From JANLUX01 sp031366005 (GTDB taxonomy: Bacteria > Bacteroidota > Bacteroidia > AKYH767-A > OLB10), in the NCBI GenBank assembly GCA_031366005.1, contig JANLZB010000072.1, positions 1 through 47,299 on the forward strand: a stretch of 47,299 nucleotides of DNA, written 5' to 3'. Within the stretch, counting starts at the first letter, position 1. The number at the start of each line of letters is the position of its first letter. The position numbers and the translations under genes are program-made. Below the pieces are notes generated by a model. It was not told where the DNA came from. It ran no database searches and worked only from the letters and a program-made list of their open reading frames with translations. This document shows, piece by piece, positions 34,031-42,398 of this stretch.

Positions 34031-34056
34031 ATGCGCTTTCGCATAATTGTTTTTTT
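34031..34056 (+). terminator. Candidate riboswitch expression-platform terminator
   Basis: A short hairpin ATGCG-CTTT-CGCAT (34031-34044) is followed by AATTG and a run of seven T residues (34050-34056), directly after the M-box aptamer and before mgtE. The 5-bp stem is weak, so termination is plausible but unproven; an alternative platform at the ribosome-binding site is described with the next entry. Confidence 0.4.
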
Positions 34057-34112
34057 ATGTTAACTTCTCTCGCACAGCTTTTCATCCTTAATCAGCAAAT
34101 AAGTATAAGTTA

Positions 34113-34119
34113 AAGGAGG
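34113..34119 (+). promoter_or_regulatory. Strong Shine-Dalgarno site of mgtE, possibly sequestered
   Basis: AAGGAGG lies 4 bases before the mgtE ATG, a near-perfect Shine-Dalgarno sequence in a phylum that rarely uses one; no other gene in the window has a comparable site. TCCTTAA (34085-34091) can pair with TTAAAGGA (34110-34117, one bulged A), which would mask it. This offers a translational mode of control by the riboswitch. Confidence 0.7.
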
Positions 34120-34123
34120 CGAA

Positions 34124-35503
34124 ATGGAATTAGAAACAGTAAAACCCGAAATACTTGAATTGATTGATGCGCGTGATAAAGATGCGCTGAAAGAAAAGCT
34201 CGAAGGATGGCTGCCGGTAGAGTTGGTAGAGCTTTGCAATGAACTCTCTACCGAAGAGCAGGCATTGGTTTTTGAAGTCATTGATCGCGAACAGGCATCA
34301 AACACTTTTGAAGAACTTGACTTCAGCATGCAGGTTCCACTGCTGGATGCATTGCGTTATCGCCAGGTGCAATTGATCCTGAACGATATGTCGCCTGATG
34401 ATCGTACGGAATTGCTCGAGCAGCTGGATGAGGAAAGATTAAATAAACTTTTAAAGCTTTTAACAAAAGAAGAACGCAGGGTTGCACTTTCTCTCTTAGG
34501 TTATCCTGAGGATAGTATCGGACGTTTAATGACGCCTGATTACATCGCAGTTCATTCAGAACAAACTGTAGGAGAAGTTATAAGATACGTAAGAGCCAAC
34601 GGTGAAAACAGTGAAACACTTGACGTGATTTATATTATTGATGACAAGGGTTATTTGATTGATGATATAAGATTAGGAGAATTATTATTGAGTGATGATA
34701 CTGTTCATGTTAAAGAGTTGCTTGATGGTAAGTTTACTTCTTTGCTTGTTACTGATGATGAGGAATTAGCAATTAATACATTTAAAAAATCAAAACATGT
34801 TGCACTGCCTGTAACCAATTCAGCCGGTTTGTTGCTTGGCATTATCACAGTAGATGATGTGCTTGAACTTGCACAACAGGAAGACACCGAAGACATTCAG
34901 AAACTTGGTGCTGTAGAAGCATTGGAAGAACCTTATATGGATGTTCCGTTATTTCAAATGATCCGCAAACGCGCTCCATGGCTGGTGGTGTTATTTATAG
35001 GAGAATTATTTACAGCTTCTGCTATGGGTTTCTTTGAACATGAGATTGCAAAGGCCGTTGTGCTTGCATTATTTATTCCACTCATTGTTTCAAGTGGGGG
35101 TAATAGCGGTTCACAGGCATCCACATTAATCATTCGTGCTATTGCTTTAGGTGAAGTTACAATTGCAGACTGGTGGCGTATCATGCGCAGAGAAATTCAA
35201 TCAGGTTTGTTATTGGGAATGATTTTAGGAATTCTTGGCTTCACACGTGTAGCGGCATGGAATGCTTTCTCTAATACCTATGGTGAACATTGGATGCTGA
35301 TTGCCTTTACTATCGCATTCTCTGTATGTGGTGTTGTGTTATGGGGAACAATAATGGGTTCGATGTTACCACTCATATTGAAAAGATTGGGCGCTGATCC
35401 TGCTACTTCTTCTGCACCTTTTATTGCGACTCTTGTTGATGTAACAGGATTAATCATTTATTTCAGTTTTGCAGCATTACTGCTGAGAGGAACTTTGTTG
35501 TGA
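34124..35503 (+). CDS. mgtE: MgtE-family magnesium transporter
   Basis: A 459-residue inner-membrane Mg2+ channel. Residues about 1-130 form the acidic helical N domain, about 135-255 the paired CBS domains that sense cytosolic Mg2+ (GRLMTPDYIAV, then LPVTNSAGLLLGIITVDDV), and about 285-459 five membrane helices. The conserved pore segments SSGGNSGSQAST and ATLVDVTGLIIYF are present, the latter with the Mg2+-binding Asp. The M-box riboswitch upstream predicts repression when Mg2+ is plentiful, giving two layers of control (RNA and protein). The aspartic protease gene follows on the same strand with its own possible start signal. Confidence 0.95.
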   Translation: MELETVKPEILELIDARDKDALKEKLEGWLPVELVELCNELSTEEQALVFEVIDREQASNTFEELDFSMQVPLLDALRYRQVQLILNDMSPDDRTELLEQLDEERLNKLLKLLTKEERRVALSLLGYPEDSIGRLMTPDYIAVHSEQTVGEVIRYVRANGENSETLDVIYIIDDKGYLIDDIRLGELLLSDDTVHVKELLDGKFTSLLVTDDEELAINTFKKSKHVALPVTNSAGLLLGIITVDDVLELAQQEDTEDIQKLGAVEALEEPYMDVPLFQMIRKRAPWLVVLFIGELFTASAMGFFEHEIAKAVVLALFIPLIVSSGGNSGSQASTLIIRAIALGEVTIADWWRIMRREIQSGLLLGMILGILGFTRVAAWNAFSNTYGEHWMLIAFTIAFSVCGVVLWGTIMGSMLPLILKRLGADPATSSAPFIATLVDVTGLIIYFSFAALLLRGTLL

Positions 35504-35620
35504 TAACTATAAGTAATAATAAATATTTATTTTTCATCCACTTTATGATTTTTACTTGTATGCTTTTTTGTTCAAGGTTACCTGTTAAACATAAGCTAAT
35601 TACTTTTGTTCAGCGTTTTT

Positions 35621-36064
35621 ATGAATACAAAAATTCCTTTAAAGATTATTTCCATTCAAGAGAGAGGCTTTCATGCACTTTTAAAAATTAAAATAAATGG
35701 TAAGTCAGCACGCATGGTATTAGATACCGGTGCATCGCAAACCGTACTTGATAAAAATCGTGTTCACCGGTTTGTTGATGAAAAAAAATTTGAAAAGAAT
35801 GAAGCGCTCTCGACCGGGCTTGGAACAAACAGTATGGAAAGTCATATCGTACACATTCGGAAAATCCAATTAGGGGAATTGCTTATAAAAGATTCTACAT
35901 TGATTCTGCTCGATCTTGCCATTGTCAATTCTTCTTACGAGCAAATAGGGATGAAACCAGTAGATGGTATTGTAGGCAGTGATATTTTAGTGCATCACAG
36001 AGCTGTGATTGATTTTCAAAAAAAATTTATGAGATTGTACATGACTAAAGCAAGTAATTTTTAG
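35621..36064 (+). CDS. Small retropepsin-like aspartic protease family protein
   Basis: A 147-residue protein with one aspartic-protease half: the catalytic motif MVLDTGASQTVLD is near residues 33-45 and the hydrophobic GIVGSDIL near 118-125 corresponds to the second family glycine-rich element. Like retroviral enzymes it would need to dimerise to be active. There is no signal peptide in the form starting at ATG 35621; a longer frame from TTG 35606 adds five residues only. A -7-like TACTTTTG at 35601-35608 lies just upstream. Substrate and role are unknown. Confidence 0.75.
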   Translation: MNTKIPLKIISIQERGFHALLKIKINGKSARMVLDTGASQTVLDKNRVHRFVDEKKFEKNEALSTGLGTNSMESHIVHIRKIQLGELLIKDSTLILLDLAIVNSSYEQIGMKPVDGIVGSDILVHHRAVIDFQKKFMRLYMTKASNF

Positions 36065-36119
36065 AAGAAAATTTTGCAAAACATTTCTTTTTAAATAAAC
36101 ACTTATTCAACCAACAGTC

Positions 36120-36175
36120 ACCTGATTAATTCTGTATCACTTCTAATTATCAACCTGGCATCAAATCAGGTATTT
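36120..36175 (+). terminator. Candidate hairpin with alternative pairings after the aspartic protease gene
   Basis: AATCAGGT (36164-36171) can pair with ACCTGATT (36120-36127) or, by its last five bases, with a nearer ACCTG (36153-36157). It is followed by ATTTTT, so the nearer hairpin could be a weak terminator. The two pairings exclude each other. Confidence 0.3.
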
Positions 36176-36198
36176 TTACACAGATTAATAATTACAAA

Positions 36199-37683
36199 AT
36201 GCAAAAAACAATTTTTAAAAATTTGTTGACTTTTAATAAAAAAATATTCTCTGTTTTTTTGTTTACTCTTTTTTTTATTGGATTTAAAACTCAGGCACAA
36301 AACACTGCAAGTATTTCCGGCTCCATTGATAAGCAGGAAATAAATCAGGTTCAACTTGCTATTGACAGATTATATCTTGGCAAACCCGAAATAATTACAA
36401 GTGATATTAGAAACGGTCAGTTTCAATTTCAATTTACTTCTGGCAATGCACGCATTGTTGATTTTATTATTGGCGACAATCATCATAAAATATTTATAGA
36501 ACCAGGTAATGATCTTCAGCTACAAATCAAAGACACTTCAATAACTTTTACCGGGACGGGCGCTGAACAAAATACTTTTCTGAATATATTTTATAAAACT
36601 TTTAGTAAGGATTTTGATGACACCTTGATGCAGCAACAAATGTTAAGCACAGGAGTGGATGCATTTGAAATATTAATTTTTGAAAACAATAAGAAGGAAA
36701 ATAATTTTTATAAAAACTATCCTGATAAAAATAAATTCTCTTCCGATTTCGCTGATTATTTGCAAAACACAATTAACTACCGGTACTGGAACCTGCTGCT
36801 TGCATATCCCATCATCAATGCCAACAGCGATTCCAAAATAATGACTGTTAATCAAGTGCCGGCAATTATGTTTGATGAATTTGAAAAAGTTAAATTGAAT
36901 AATAATGACGCTATCAATTCCGCATCATATCGCCTGTTTCTGAAATATTATGTTATCTATTTTACATCGCAGAAAAACGGCTTTAATAAATTCACAGATT
37001 TTACTGTTTCAGCAGATAGAAAACTCACGTTAGCAAAAGAAAAACTTAACGGAGCAGCATTTAATTTCTGGCTTGCGGAATTTCTGAGTGAAGAATGCCA
37101 GCGATTATCACCTTACTCTATCAGGAAATTAATAACTGAGTTAACATCAGTAGATAAAGAAGGAATTTATACTGCTGGTGTTAATGAAGTGTGCGGAGAG
37201 CGGATGGCGATGAAAGAGATGAAGGAAAAGAAGAAAGAAGATAAACCTTCAGAGAGAAAAAAAGATGAACTGGATTTAACTGACCTTAATGGCAAGCATG
37301 TATCGTTAAGTGATTTTGATGGTAAAGTAGTTTATATTGATTTTTGGGCGAGCTGCTGCGGGCCCTGCAGAAAGATGATGCCATTCTCCAAACAACTACA
37401 TGCACAACTTAATGAAAAGCAAAAAAAGAAAATTGTTTTTCTTTATATTTCCATTGATGCAGATAAGGAACAATGGAAAAAAGGAATTGAAGACTTAGGT
37501 ATTGAGGGTGTGAATGTGATCTCTCCGGGAAACTGGCAATCAAAAGCAGTTGCTTATTTTCAAATTGGTGGAATACCGCGTTATATGATCATGAATAAAA
37601 AAGGTGATATTGTTGATGTTAACGCAGCACGTCCTGCAGATCAGTCAGTGCTTCTTAAACTGCTGAAACTTGCTGATGAGTAA
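36199..37683 (+). CDS. TlpA-like thioredoxin-fold protein with a CCGPC active site
   Basis: A 494-residue exported protein (signal peptide to about residue 34, KTQAQ). A beta-rich N-terminal region (about 37-120) resembles the DUF4369 domain often found ahead of TlpA domains; a helical middle part (about 125-345) includes a charged KKKEDKPSERKKDE linker; the last 135 residues are a TlpA/AhpC-like thioredoxin domain. The redox motif is FWASCCGPCRK with the active pair Cys387/Cys390; Cys386 replaces the usual Trp. Such proteins reduce disulphides in the periplasm, for instance during cytochrome maturation. The gene stands alone, 123 bases before the next gene. Confidence 0.85.
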   Translation: MQKTIFKNLLTFNKKIFSVFLFTLFFIGFKTQAQNTASISGSIDKQEINQVQLAIDRLYLGKPEIITSDIRNGQFQFQFTSGNARIVDFIIGDNHHKIFIEPGNDLQLQIKDTSITFTGTGAEQNTFLNIFYKTFSKDFDDTLMQQQMLSTGVDAFEILIFENNKKENNFYKNYPDKNKFSSDFADYLQNTINYRYWNLLLAYPIINANSDSKIMTVNQVPAIMFDEFEKVKLNNNDAINSASYRLFLKYYVIYFTSQKNGFNKFTDFTVSADRKLTLAKEKLNGAAFNFWLAEFLSEECQRLSPYSIRKLITELTSVDKEGIYTAGVNEVCGERMAMKEMKEKKKEDKPSERKKDELDLTDLNGKHVSLSDFDGKVVYIDFWASCCGPCRKMMPFSKQLHAQLNEKQKKKIVFLYISIDADKEQWKKGIEDLGIEGVNVISPGNWQSKAVAYFQIGGIPRYMIMNKKGDIVDVNAARPADQSVLLKLLKLADE

Positions 37684-37746
37684 ATTGATTTTATGATTTT
37701 TCAATAACAGAAATTTTTTCTGGTTGTGTTTTAAAATAAATAAGTT

Positions 37747-37778
37747 TTTGTTTTTTATAAATATTTAGATTACGTTTG
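37747..37778 (+). promoter_or_regulatory. Promoter of the three-paralogue cluster
   Basis: TTTG (37747-37750), a 20-base spacer and TACGTTTG (37771-37778) match the Bacteroidota promoter consensus perfectly at both halves. The expected start is about 22 bases before the ATG at 37807. Confidence 0.68.
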
Positions 37779-37806
37779 GCACACCAAATTTTTATCTCAA
37801 CCACTT

Positions 37807-38268
37807 ATGAAAACAATACTCACTTTTGGAATTGCACTTGTTGCAACATTATTATTTGTTAGTGCATCTGTAATCCATAAACAGAATGCTGCTATCTCAG
37901 TTCCTTGTGCATGTGATGATGCAATCCGTTATGATCGTACTGAAACTGCTGGGGGAGGCACACGCATAACTGATCAGGCCGCCTGTGCATTGATAAGAAA
38001 TTACGATAGAAAGGTGGGCGCTAACCGTGGAGGATTCATCAGCAAAAAAGTTTTGGATAATATTTTCTGTAACAAAACTTTCAATGGAATCAATTTTTAT
38101 TTTGCGATGGATACCACCATGGAAAAAAACACAATCCGCCTTGTGATTGAAGGTACACACCTGAGCAACACAGCAACAGGAACTTTAGGCGCAAGCACTG
38201 ATCGTTACGTTAACCAGACTTATTGTCCGCCTTCGTGTGGTGCATTCTCCACTGGCGATTGTAAATAA
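37807..38268 (+). CDS. Exported protein of an unrecognised CPxxCG-tail family, one domain copy
   Basis: I do not recognise this 153-residue protein. It has a Sec signal peptide (hydrophobic core about 5-21). One copy of a roughly 60-residue domain lies at about 75-118 (GGFISKKVLDNIF, FNGINFYFAMD, IRLVIEGT), followed near the end by NQTYCPPSCG with a Cys pair (140 and 144) and a Cys-containing tail. Extra Cys at 34 and 36 (PCACDD) and 60 and 88 suggest disulphides in an oxidising compartment. Two neighbours downstream (34 and 40 bases apart, same strand) share the domain and tail, so this is the founder-length member of a duplicated family. It is the first gene after a clear promoter. Confidence 0.72.
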   Translation: MKTILTFGIALVATLLFVSASVIHKQNAAISVPCACDDAIRYDRTETAGGGTRITDQAACALIRNYDRKVGANRGGFISKKVLDNIFCNKTFNGINFYFAMDTTMEKNTIRLVIEGTHLSNTATGTLGASTDRYVNQTYCPPSCGAFSTGDCK

Positions 38269-38301
38269 TTCACAACTTAAATCAACTTAAATTTATAGAC
38301 T

Positions 38302-38946
38302 ATGAAAACCAAAAACCTTTATCTGCTTAGTTGTTTACTTTTTGTTTTATCCGGATGTTGTTATTATACTCATCCACCTCAAACAAACACTATTGGTATA
38401 CACCATGGTCGTTCTTATGTCAATCACTTTGAAAAAATATCACAGAGCAAAAACTGGGGCGCATTTTTTACAAGAGATACATTGGACAAAGTGTTAAAAT
38501 ATAATTCAGATAATGGGGTTAACATTTTTATTGGATGTGAGAATACTTTTCATCCATTGATAATGGAACTTGCAAATGGCGAAAAGAATAAATTTAAAAT
38601 CAAGTCTTCAAAGAAATGTTATCTGTCATCAGAGTATGTCACTCATGCTTGTTTTGATATTAATAAAGATGGCAATTGTATGTCAGTAAATAATTATTCA
38701 AACACCGGAAAGTGTGAAGTGACCGGTGCGTATTTTCCAAGAAATGTGATAGAAAAGATTCTGGAAAACAAAAAATTTACAGGTATAGTTGTATATATTG
38801 GTCTGGATGCGAGCGGTAAATATCCTTTAATTATGCAGGGAACGAAAAAAATACCTGATCCGAAAGACATTAACCTTTCGAGTACGTATTCTGTAGTTTC
38901 ACGCACATATTGTCCCAGAGTTTGTGGTACTCTTAAAGATCAATAA
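38302..38946 (+). CDS. Lipoprotein paralogue with two copies of the repeated domain
   Basis: An unrecognised 214-residue lipoprotein: lipobox LSGC gives lipid Cys19, followed by an unusual second Cys. Domain copy one is at about 53-90 (GAFFTRDTLDKVL, NGVNIFIGC, HPLIMEL) and copy two at about 142-182 (GAYFPRNVIEKIL, FTGIVVYIGLD, YPLIMQGTK). It ends SRTYCPRVCGTLKDQ, the same tail as the next gene. Between the copies lies a Cys-containing stretch (KCYLSSEYVTHACFD) that could form a disulphide. It follows its one-domain paralogue by 33 bases and is clearly in the same transcript. Confidence 0.72.
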   Translation: MKTKNLYLLSCLLFVLSGCCYYTHPPQTNTIGIHHGRSYVNHFEKISQSKNWGAFFTRDTLDKVLKYNSDNGVNIFIGCENTFHPLIMELANGEKNKFKIKSSKKCYLSSEYVTHACFDINKDGNCMSVNNYSNTGKCEVTGAYFPRNVIEKILENKKFTGIVVYIGLDASGKYPLIMQGTKKIPDPKDINLSSTYSVVSRTYCPRVCGTLKDQ

Positions 38947-38985
38947 AACCTCTAATTAGTTTCCTTACATATTTATATCACCATC

Positions 38986-39699
38986 ATGAAAAATATCACC
39001 AGTTATATAATCATTTTCATTGCAGGAGCATTGCTTGTAGCTGTTTTCTATCTCTATCACCAACGCGAACAAAATCGCTGTTACAGGAGTTGCATTCATT
39101 CACCAAAGCACCATGAGAATCATCCGTTTTTTGCATCGTCAGATGACTTAGAACAGAGAATTACTTCACGGGAATATCTCAGTCCGATAATTAACAATTT
39201 TATTAGGATAACCCACAGCGCAAATAAAGGTGTTTATTTTTCCAGAGCTGTATTGGATTCACTGACTAAAGACATTATTAATTATAATGGTGTTTTTGTT
39301 TCTATTGGAGCCATGGATAGCGCAGGAAAAATTTATCATCCTCTATTAATGGAACAAGGAATTGGAGATAAAAATTTATTTGAAATTGGTTCATCTGATA
39401 GTTGTTATATCTCAAGGTCCTATCGTTCCTATTATGGTGTATCTGACAGGTATATTAATTCTTTCGCAAAAGAAACACGAAGTCTTAATGCAGGAGTGTT
39501 TTTTCCCACTGATGTAATAACCACTATAATGCATTATCCGAATTATACTGGTGTTGTGATATATATTTCATCAGAGGGAAATTATCATCCACTGATCATG
39601 GAGGGAACCAAGGAGAAACCTGTTCCAGAACAAATTCCGCCAAGTAACAGAATTTATTTCTCTAAAACCTATTGTCCAAGAGTTTGCGGTACGCTCTAA
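38986..39699 (+). CDS. Membrane-anchored paralogue with two copies of the repeated domain
   Basis: An unrecognised 237-residue protein held by one N-terminal helix (about 6-24) that lacks both a clear cleavage site and a lipobox, so it probably stays anchored. Copy one of the domain is at about 82-123 (GVYFSRAVLDSL, YNGVFVSIGAMD, HPLLME) and copy two at about 170-208 (GVFFPTDVITTIM, YTGVVIYISSEG, HPLIMEGTK). It ends SKTYCPRVCGTL, identical in its last eight residues to the tail core of the preceding paralogue. It is the last of the three genes, and its stop faces that of the T9SS protein 13 bases away. Confidence 0.72.
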   Translation: MKNITSYIIIFIAGALLVAVFYLYHQREQNRCYRSCIHSPKHHENHPFFASSDDLEQRITSREYLSPIINNFIRITHSANKGVYFSRAVLDSLTKDIINYNGVFVSIGAMDSAGKIYHPLLMEQGIGDKNLFEIGSSDSCYISRSYRSYYGVSDRYINSFAKETRSLNAGVFFPTDVITTIMHYPNYTGVVIYISSEGNYHPLIMEGTKEKPVPEQIPPSNRIYFSKTYCPRVCGTL

Positions 39700-39712
39700 A
39701 AAAACTTTTTTG

Positions 39713-42376
39713 TTACTGCTGATTAATAATGGTGTCACTACCATGAATCACCTGTATAAATCCGGTAAGTGTTCGTGGCCTGATTCCGTCTAAAAATATT
39801 TCATTCACAATGCAGGTATAAAAATAAACACCATCCGGTACTTGCACACCAGTGTTGTTTCGTTTTCCATTCCAGTCTATTCTCGGATCCGTTGTTTTAA
39901 ATAACAAATCGCCCCAGCGGTTATAAATTTTTATATCAATGTCTTTTACATCGCTGTAATTATATTCAACCGGGTGAAAAAGATCATTGTATCCGTCTCC
40001 GTTTGGAGTAAATACATTGGGCAATACATAACGTGGACAACCTTCAGTGCATGTTTGAGCTGAAGGTTCACTGGTATTATTATTAGTATCTGTTACAGTA
40101 ATAAAATAACATCCGGCAAGGTTTTTTGAATTCGTAATAATGTAAAAACTTTGTGATGAATCAACAGTAGCAATCAATTCTGGTGATTCACTTCCTGCCG
40201 CGATAAAATATAAATTGAAAGAAAGTATATCATTTGTTTTGCATGAATCAGTAGCAATTGTGTATGCCCAACTGATTGTATCCACACCAAGATCGCAATT
40301 TACATGAGCAGAAAACTGATCAGGGACACAGGGTGGTTCAACGTCAATTGGCGTTTGACATTCTTCTTCTGAATTATTGATGATAGGATTTACTAAACCT
40401 GCAATACCATAACTGCCAATACTTTTTATCTTATAACAATATGCAGTACCATTCACTAATCCGGTATCAATATATTGAGGAGTATTGGTGGTAGCTATTG
40501 AATCAAACACAAGTCCGTTTTGTCTGTAAATAATATAAGAAGTGTTTGTCCATGGCACACTCGCATTCCAGGATAAAAATAATCGTTTATCACCGGGACT
40601 GATGTTGAGGAATACGCTGTGTGCAGTTTGTGTAGTACCTATTAATGTAAGAGTACCATTGGTTTCATTATGAAACTGAACTTTATAACGGTATTGATTA
40701 TCCGCAGTATTTAATCCTGAGTCAGTATAAGTGGTATCATTCAAATCAGTAAAAGAAATAATGTCGCTAAAGTTGCCTGAAGATGTTGCGCGTTGCAATG
40801 TATAACGATAAGGTCCCTGCCATTGCAAAGTGTCTAAGTCTCTCGGTTTTGACCAGGCAACATTTATTGTTCCGTTATTATTATCGGTAGTCAAAACATC
40901 AACATTGGTAATCACAGGTAAGTCGAGTGATAAATTTGTACATACTTCTAATGAAGCATAACTCTCAGCACCATCCTGATAAATTGCGGTTATCATATAA
41001 CAATAAGTAATCCCATTCGCTAATCCCTGACCGTTATTATCATCAGTGTAAGTAGTATCAATCAATCCAATCTGTGCATGTATAAGTGAATAGCCGGTGT
41101 ATGCAGGTACTCCTGTTTCGCAATGTGATGGAATAAAACCAAAGTAACCACTGTGGCGATAAATTTTATAACCGATTGCATCACTGCATGCACTTTGATT
41201 CCAGTTGAGAATAATGGTGTTTGTATTTGCAACTGCAGTTGGATTTTTTGGTGATGGACCCACAACAGTAATAAATGCAGTTTCAATATCTACGGCTTTT
41301 GGTGTTCCATCATCCTGTGCTCTGAAAATAATTGAATAAGGGTTCTTTCTTACGTGTGCACAAGTGGTATTCCAGCTGAAGTTTCCCGTAACAGATCCAG
41401 TTGCCGGTGTAGAGATAAACAAGGCAGAGTCAGGATTAAAATGAAACGGAGCTCCTATAGCAGTAAGCGTAATCTGATCATTAATATTATCAGTAGTATC
41501 ATAAGCATTCACTGTGAAAGCAATAAAAGTTCCGGCTTCAACACAGGTATCCAATACATTAGTAATTTGAGGAGGAATATTATTGGAAGCAATAATAGTA
41601 ACTTGCAAATCTCTTGTTACATAACCAATATTTATTAATCCAACACCAGGGATTGTTCTCCATTCGCGAATGATCATTGCCATGTTATATTCTCCCTGTA
41701 ATGTAGGGTAATCCCAGATTAAATCACCAGTATAAGAATCGACTGAAAAACTATTTGGTGCTGCTGGATTCGTATAAGTGGGTATCACTGTGTTTACATC
41801 CATTCTGCATGGAGTTAATTCATAAGACAAGCTATCTCCATCAGGATCATGAGCGCCTGGATTATGAATAAAAATCTGGTTTAATACACCATCATCTATA
41901 GGAGGGTAATCTAATATGGGTGAACTGTTAGGAATTGATACAGGTAATATCACCAGTTTGCTTTCTACATAAAATGGAATATTTACAGAGCCGGGAATAT
42001 TAATAACATTGGGAACCCTGTTTTCATCTTTAAAATGAATATAATAATCAGCAGGTCCAGGATAAACATGAGAATGGACGTATTCATTTTTTTTAATAAT
42101 TGCTGATACAGGAACACCGTTTCCTCCACCGTTTGTTCTTGGTATTGTATCACTCTGCCCGTCTCCCCAAAAAATTTCTAATTCCGGGCGATCAGCATTG
42201 GCGCCAATTTTTGTATAAGTAGTTATGGTTACTTCATAGTTATAACCACCAATATTTCTGTAAGTTATTTCTCCTGCACGGTTATGCGTTGCAAAAACTT
42301 TTTGTGTAAAAAATAAAATACATATCAGCACAAAAAATAATTTGTGTTGATGCCTGATAGATTTTATATACTTCAT
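39713..42376 (-). CDS. T9SS cargo protein with gliding-associated C-terminal sorting domain
   Basis: An 887-residue surface or secreted protein. A Sec signal peptide (to about residue 29) is followed by beta-sandwich modules: an N-terminal part with THNRAGEITYRNIGGYNYEV, a cadherin-like segment (HDPDGDSLSYELTP) and several fibronectin-III-like domains (AVANTNTIILNWNQS, then ITNVDVLTTDNNNGTINVAW). Residues about 780-880 are the type B (CHU_C) sorting domain, with LPNVFTPNGDGYNDLFHP, IYNRWGDLLF and PDGVYFYTC, recognised by the type IX secretion system. It is probably an adhesin or surface structural protein. No T9SS machinery gene is in the window. It is convergent with the paralogue cluster. 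Confidence 0.9.
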   Translation of the reverse strand: MKYIKSIRHQHKLFFVLICILFFTQKVFATHNRAGEITYRNIGGYNYEVTITTYTKIGANADRPELEIFWGDGQSDTIPRTNGGGNGVPVSAIIKKNEYVHSHVYPGPADYYIHFKDENRVPNVINIPGSVNIPFYVESKLVILPVSIPNSSPILDYPPIDDGVLNQIFIHNPGAHDPDGDSLSYELTPCRMDVNTVIPTYTNPAAPNSFSVDSYTGDLIWDYPTLQGEYNMAMIIREWRTIPGVGLINIGYVTRDLQVTIIASNNIPPQITNVLDTCVEAGTFIAFTVNAYDTTDNINDQITLTAIGAPFHFNPDSALFISTPATGSVTGNFSWNTTCAHVRKNPYSIIFRAQDDGTPKAVDIETAFITVVGPSPKNPTAVANTNTIILNWNQSACSDAIGYKIYRHSGYFGFIPSHCETGVPAYTGYSLIHAQIGLIDTTYTDDNNGQGLANGITYCYMITAIYQDGAESYASLEVCTNLSLDLPVITNVDVLTTDNNNGTINVAWSKPRDLDTLQWQGPYRYTLQRATSSGNFSDIISFTDLNDTTYTDSGLNTADNQYRYKVQFHNETNGTLTLIGTTQTAHSVFLNISPGDKRLFLSWNASVPWTNTSYIIYRQNGLVFDSIATTNTPQYIDTGLVNGTAYCYKIKSIGSYGIAGLVNPIINNSEEECQTPIDVEPPCVPDQFSAHVNCDLGVDTISWAYTIATDSCKTNDILSFNLYFIAAGSESPELIATVDSSQSFYIITNSKNLAGCYFITVTDTNNNTSEPSAQTCTEGCPRYVLPNVFTPNGDGYNDLFHPVEYNYSDVKDIDIKIYNRWGDLLFKTTDPRIDWNGKRNNTGVQVPDGVYFYTCIVNEIFLDGIRPRTLTGFIQVIHGSDTIINQQ

Positions 42377-42398
42377 CTCAAAAAAATTAATGTTATCT

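Noticed and set aside
35621..36064. Retrotransposon or retron origin of the retropepsin-like gene
   Set aside because: There is no reverse transcriptase or repeat nearby, and single-domain bacterial proteins of this fold are common.
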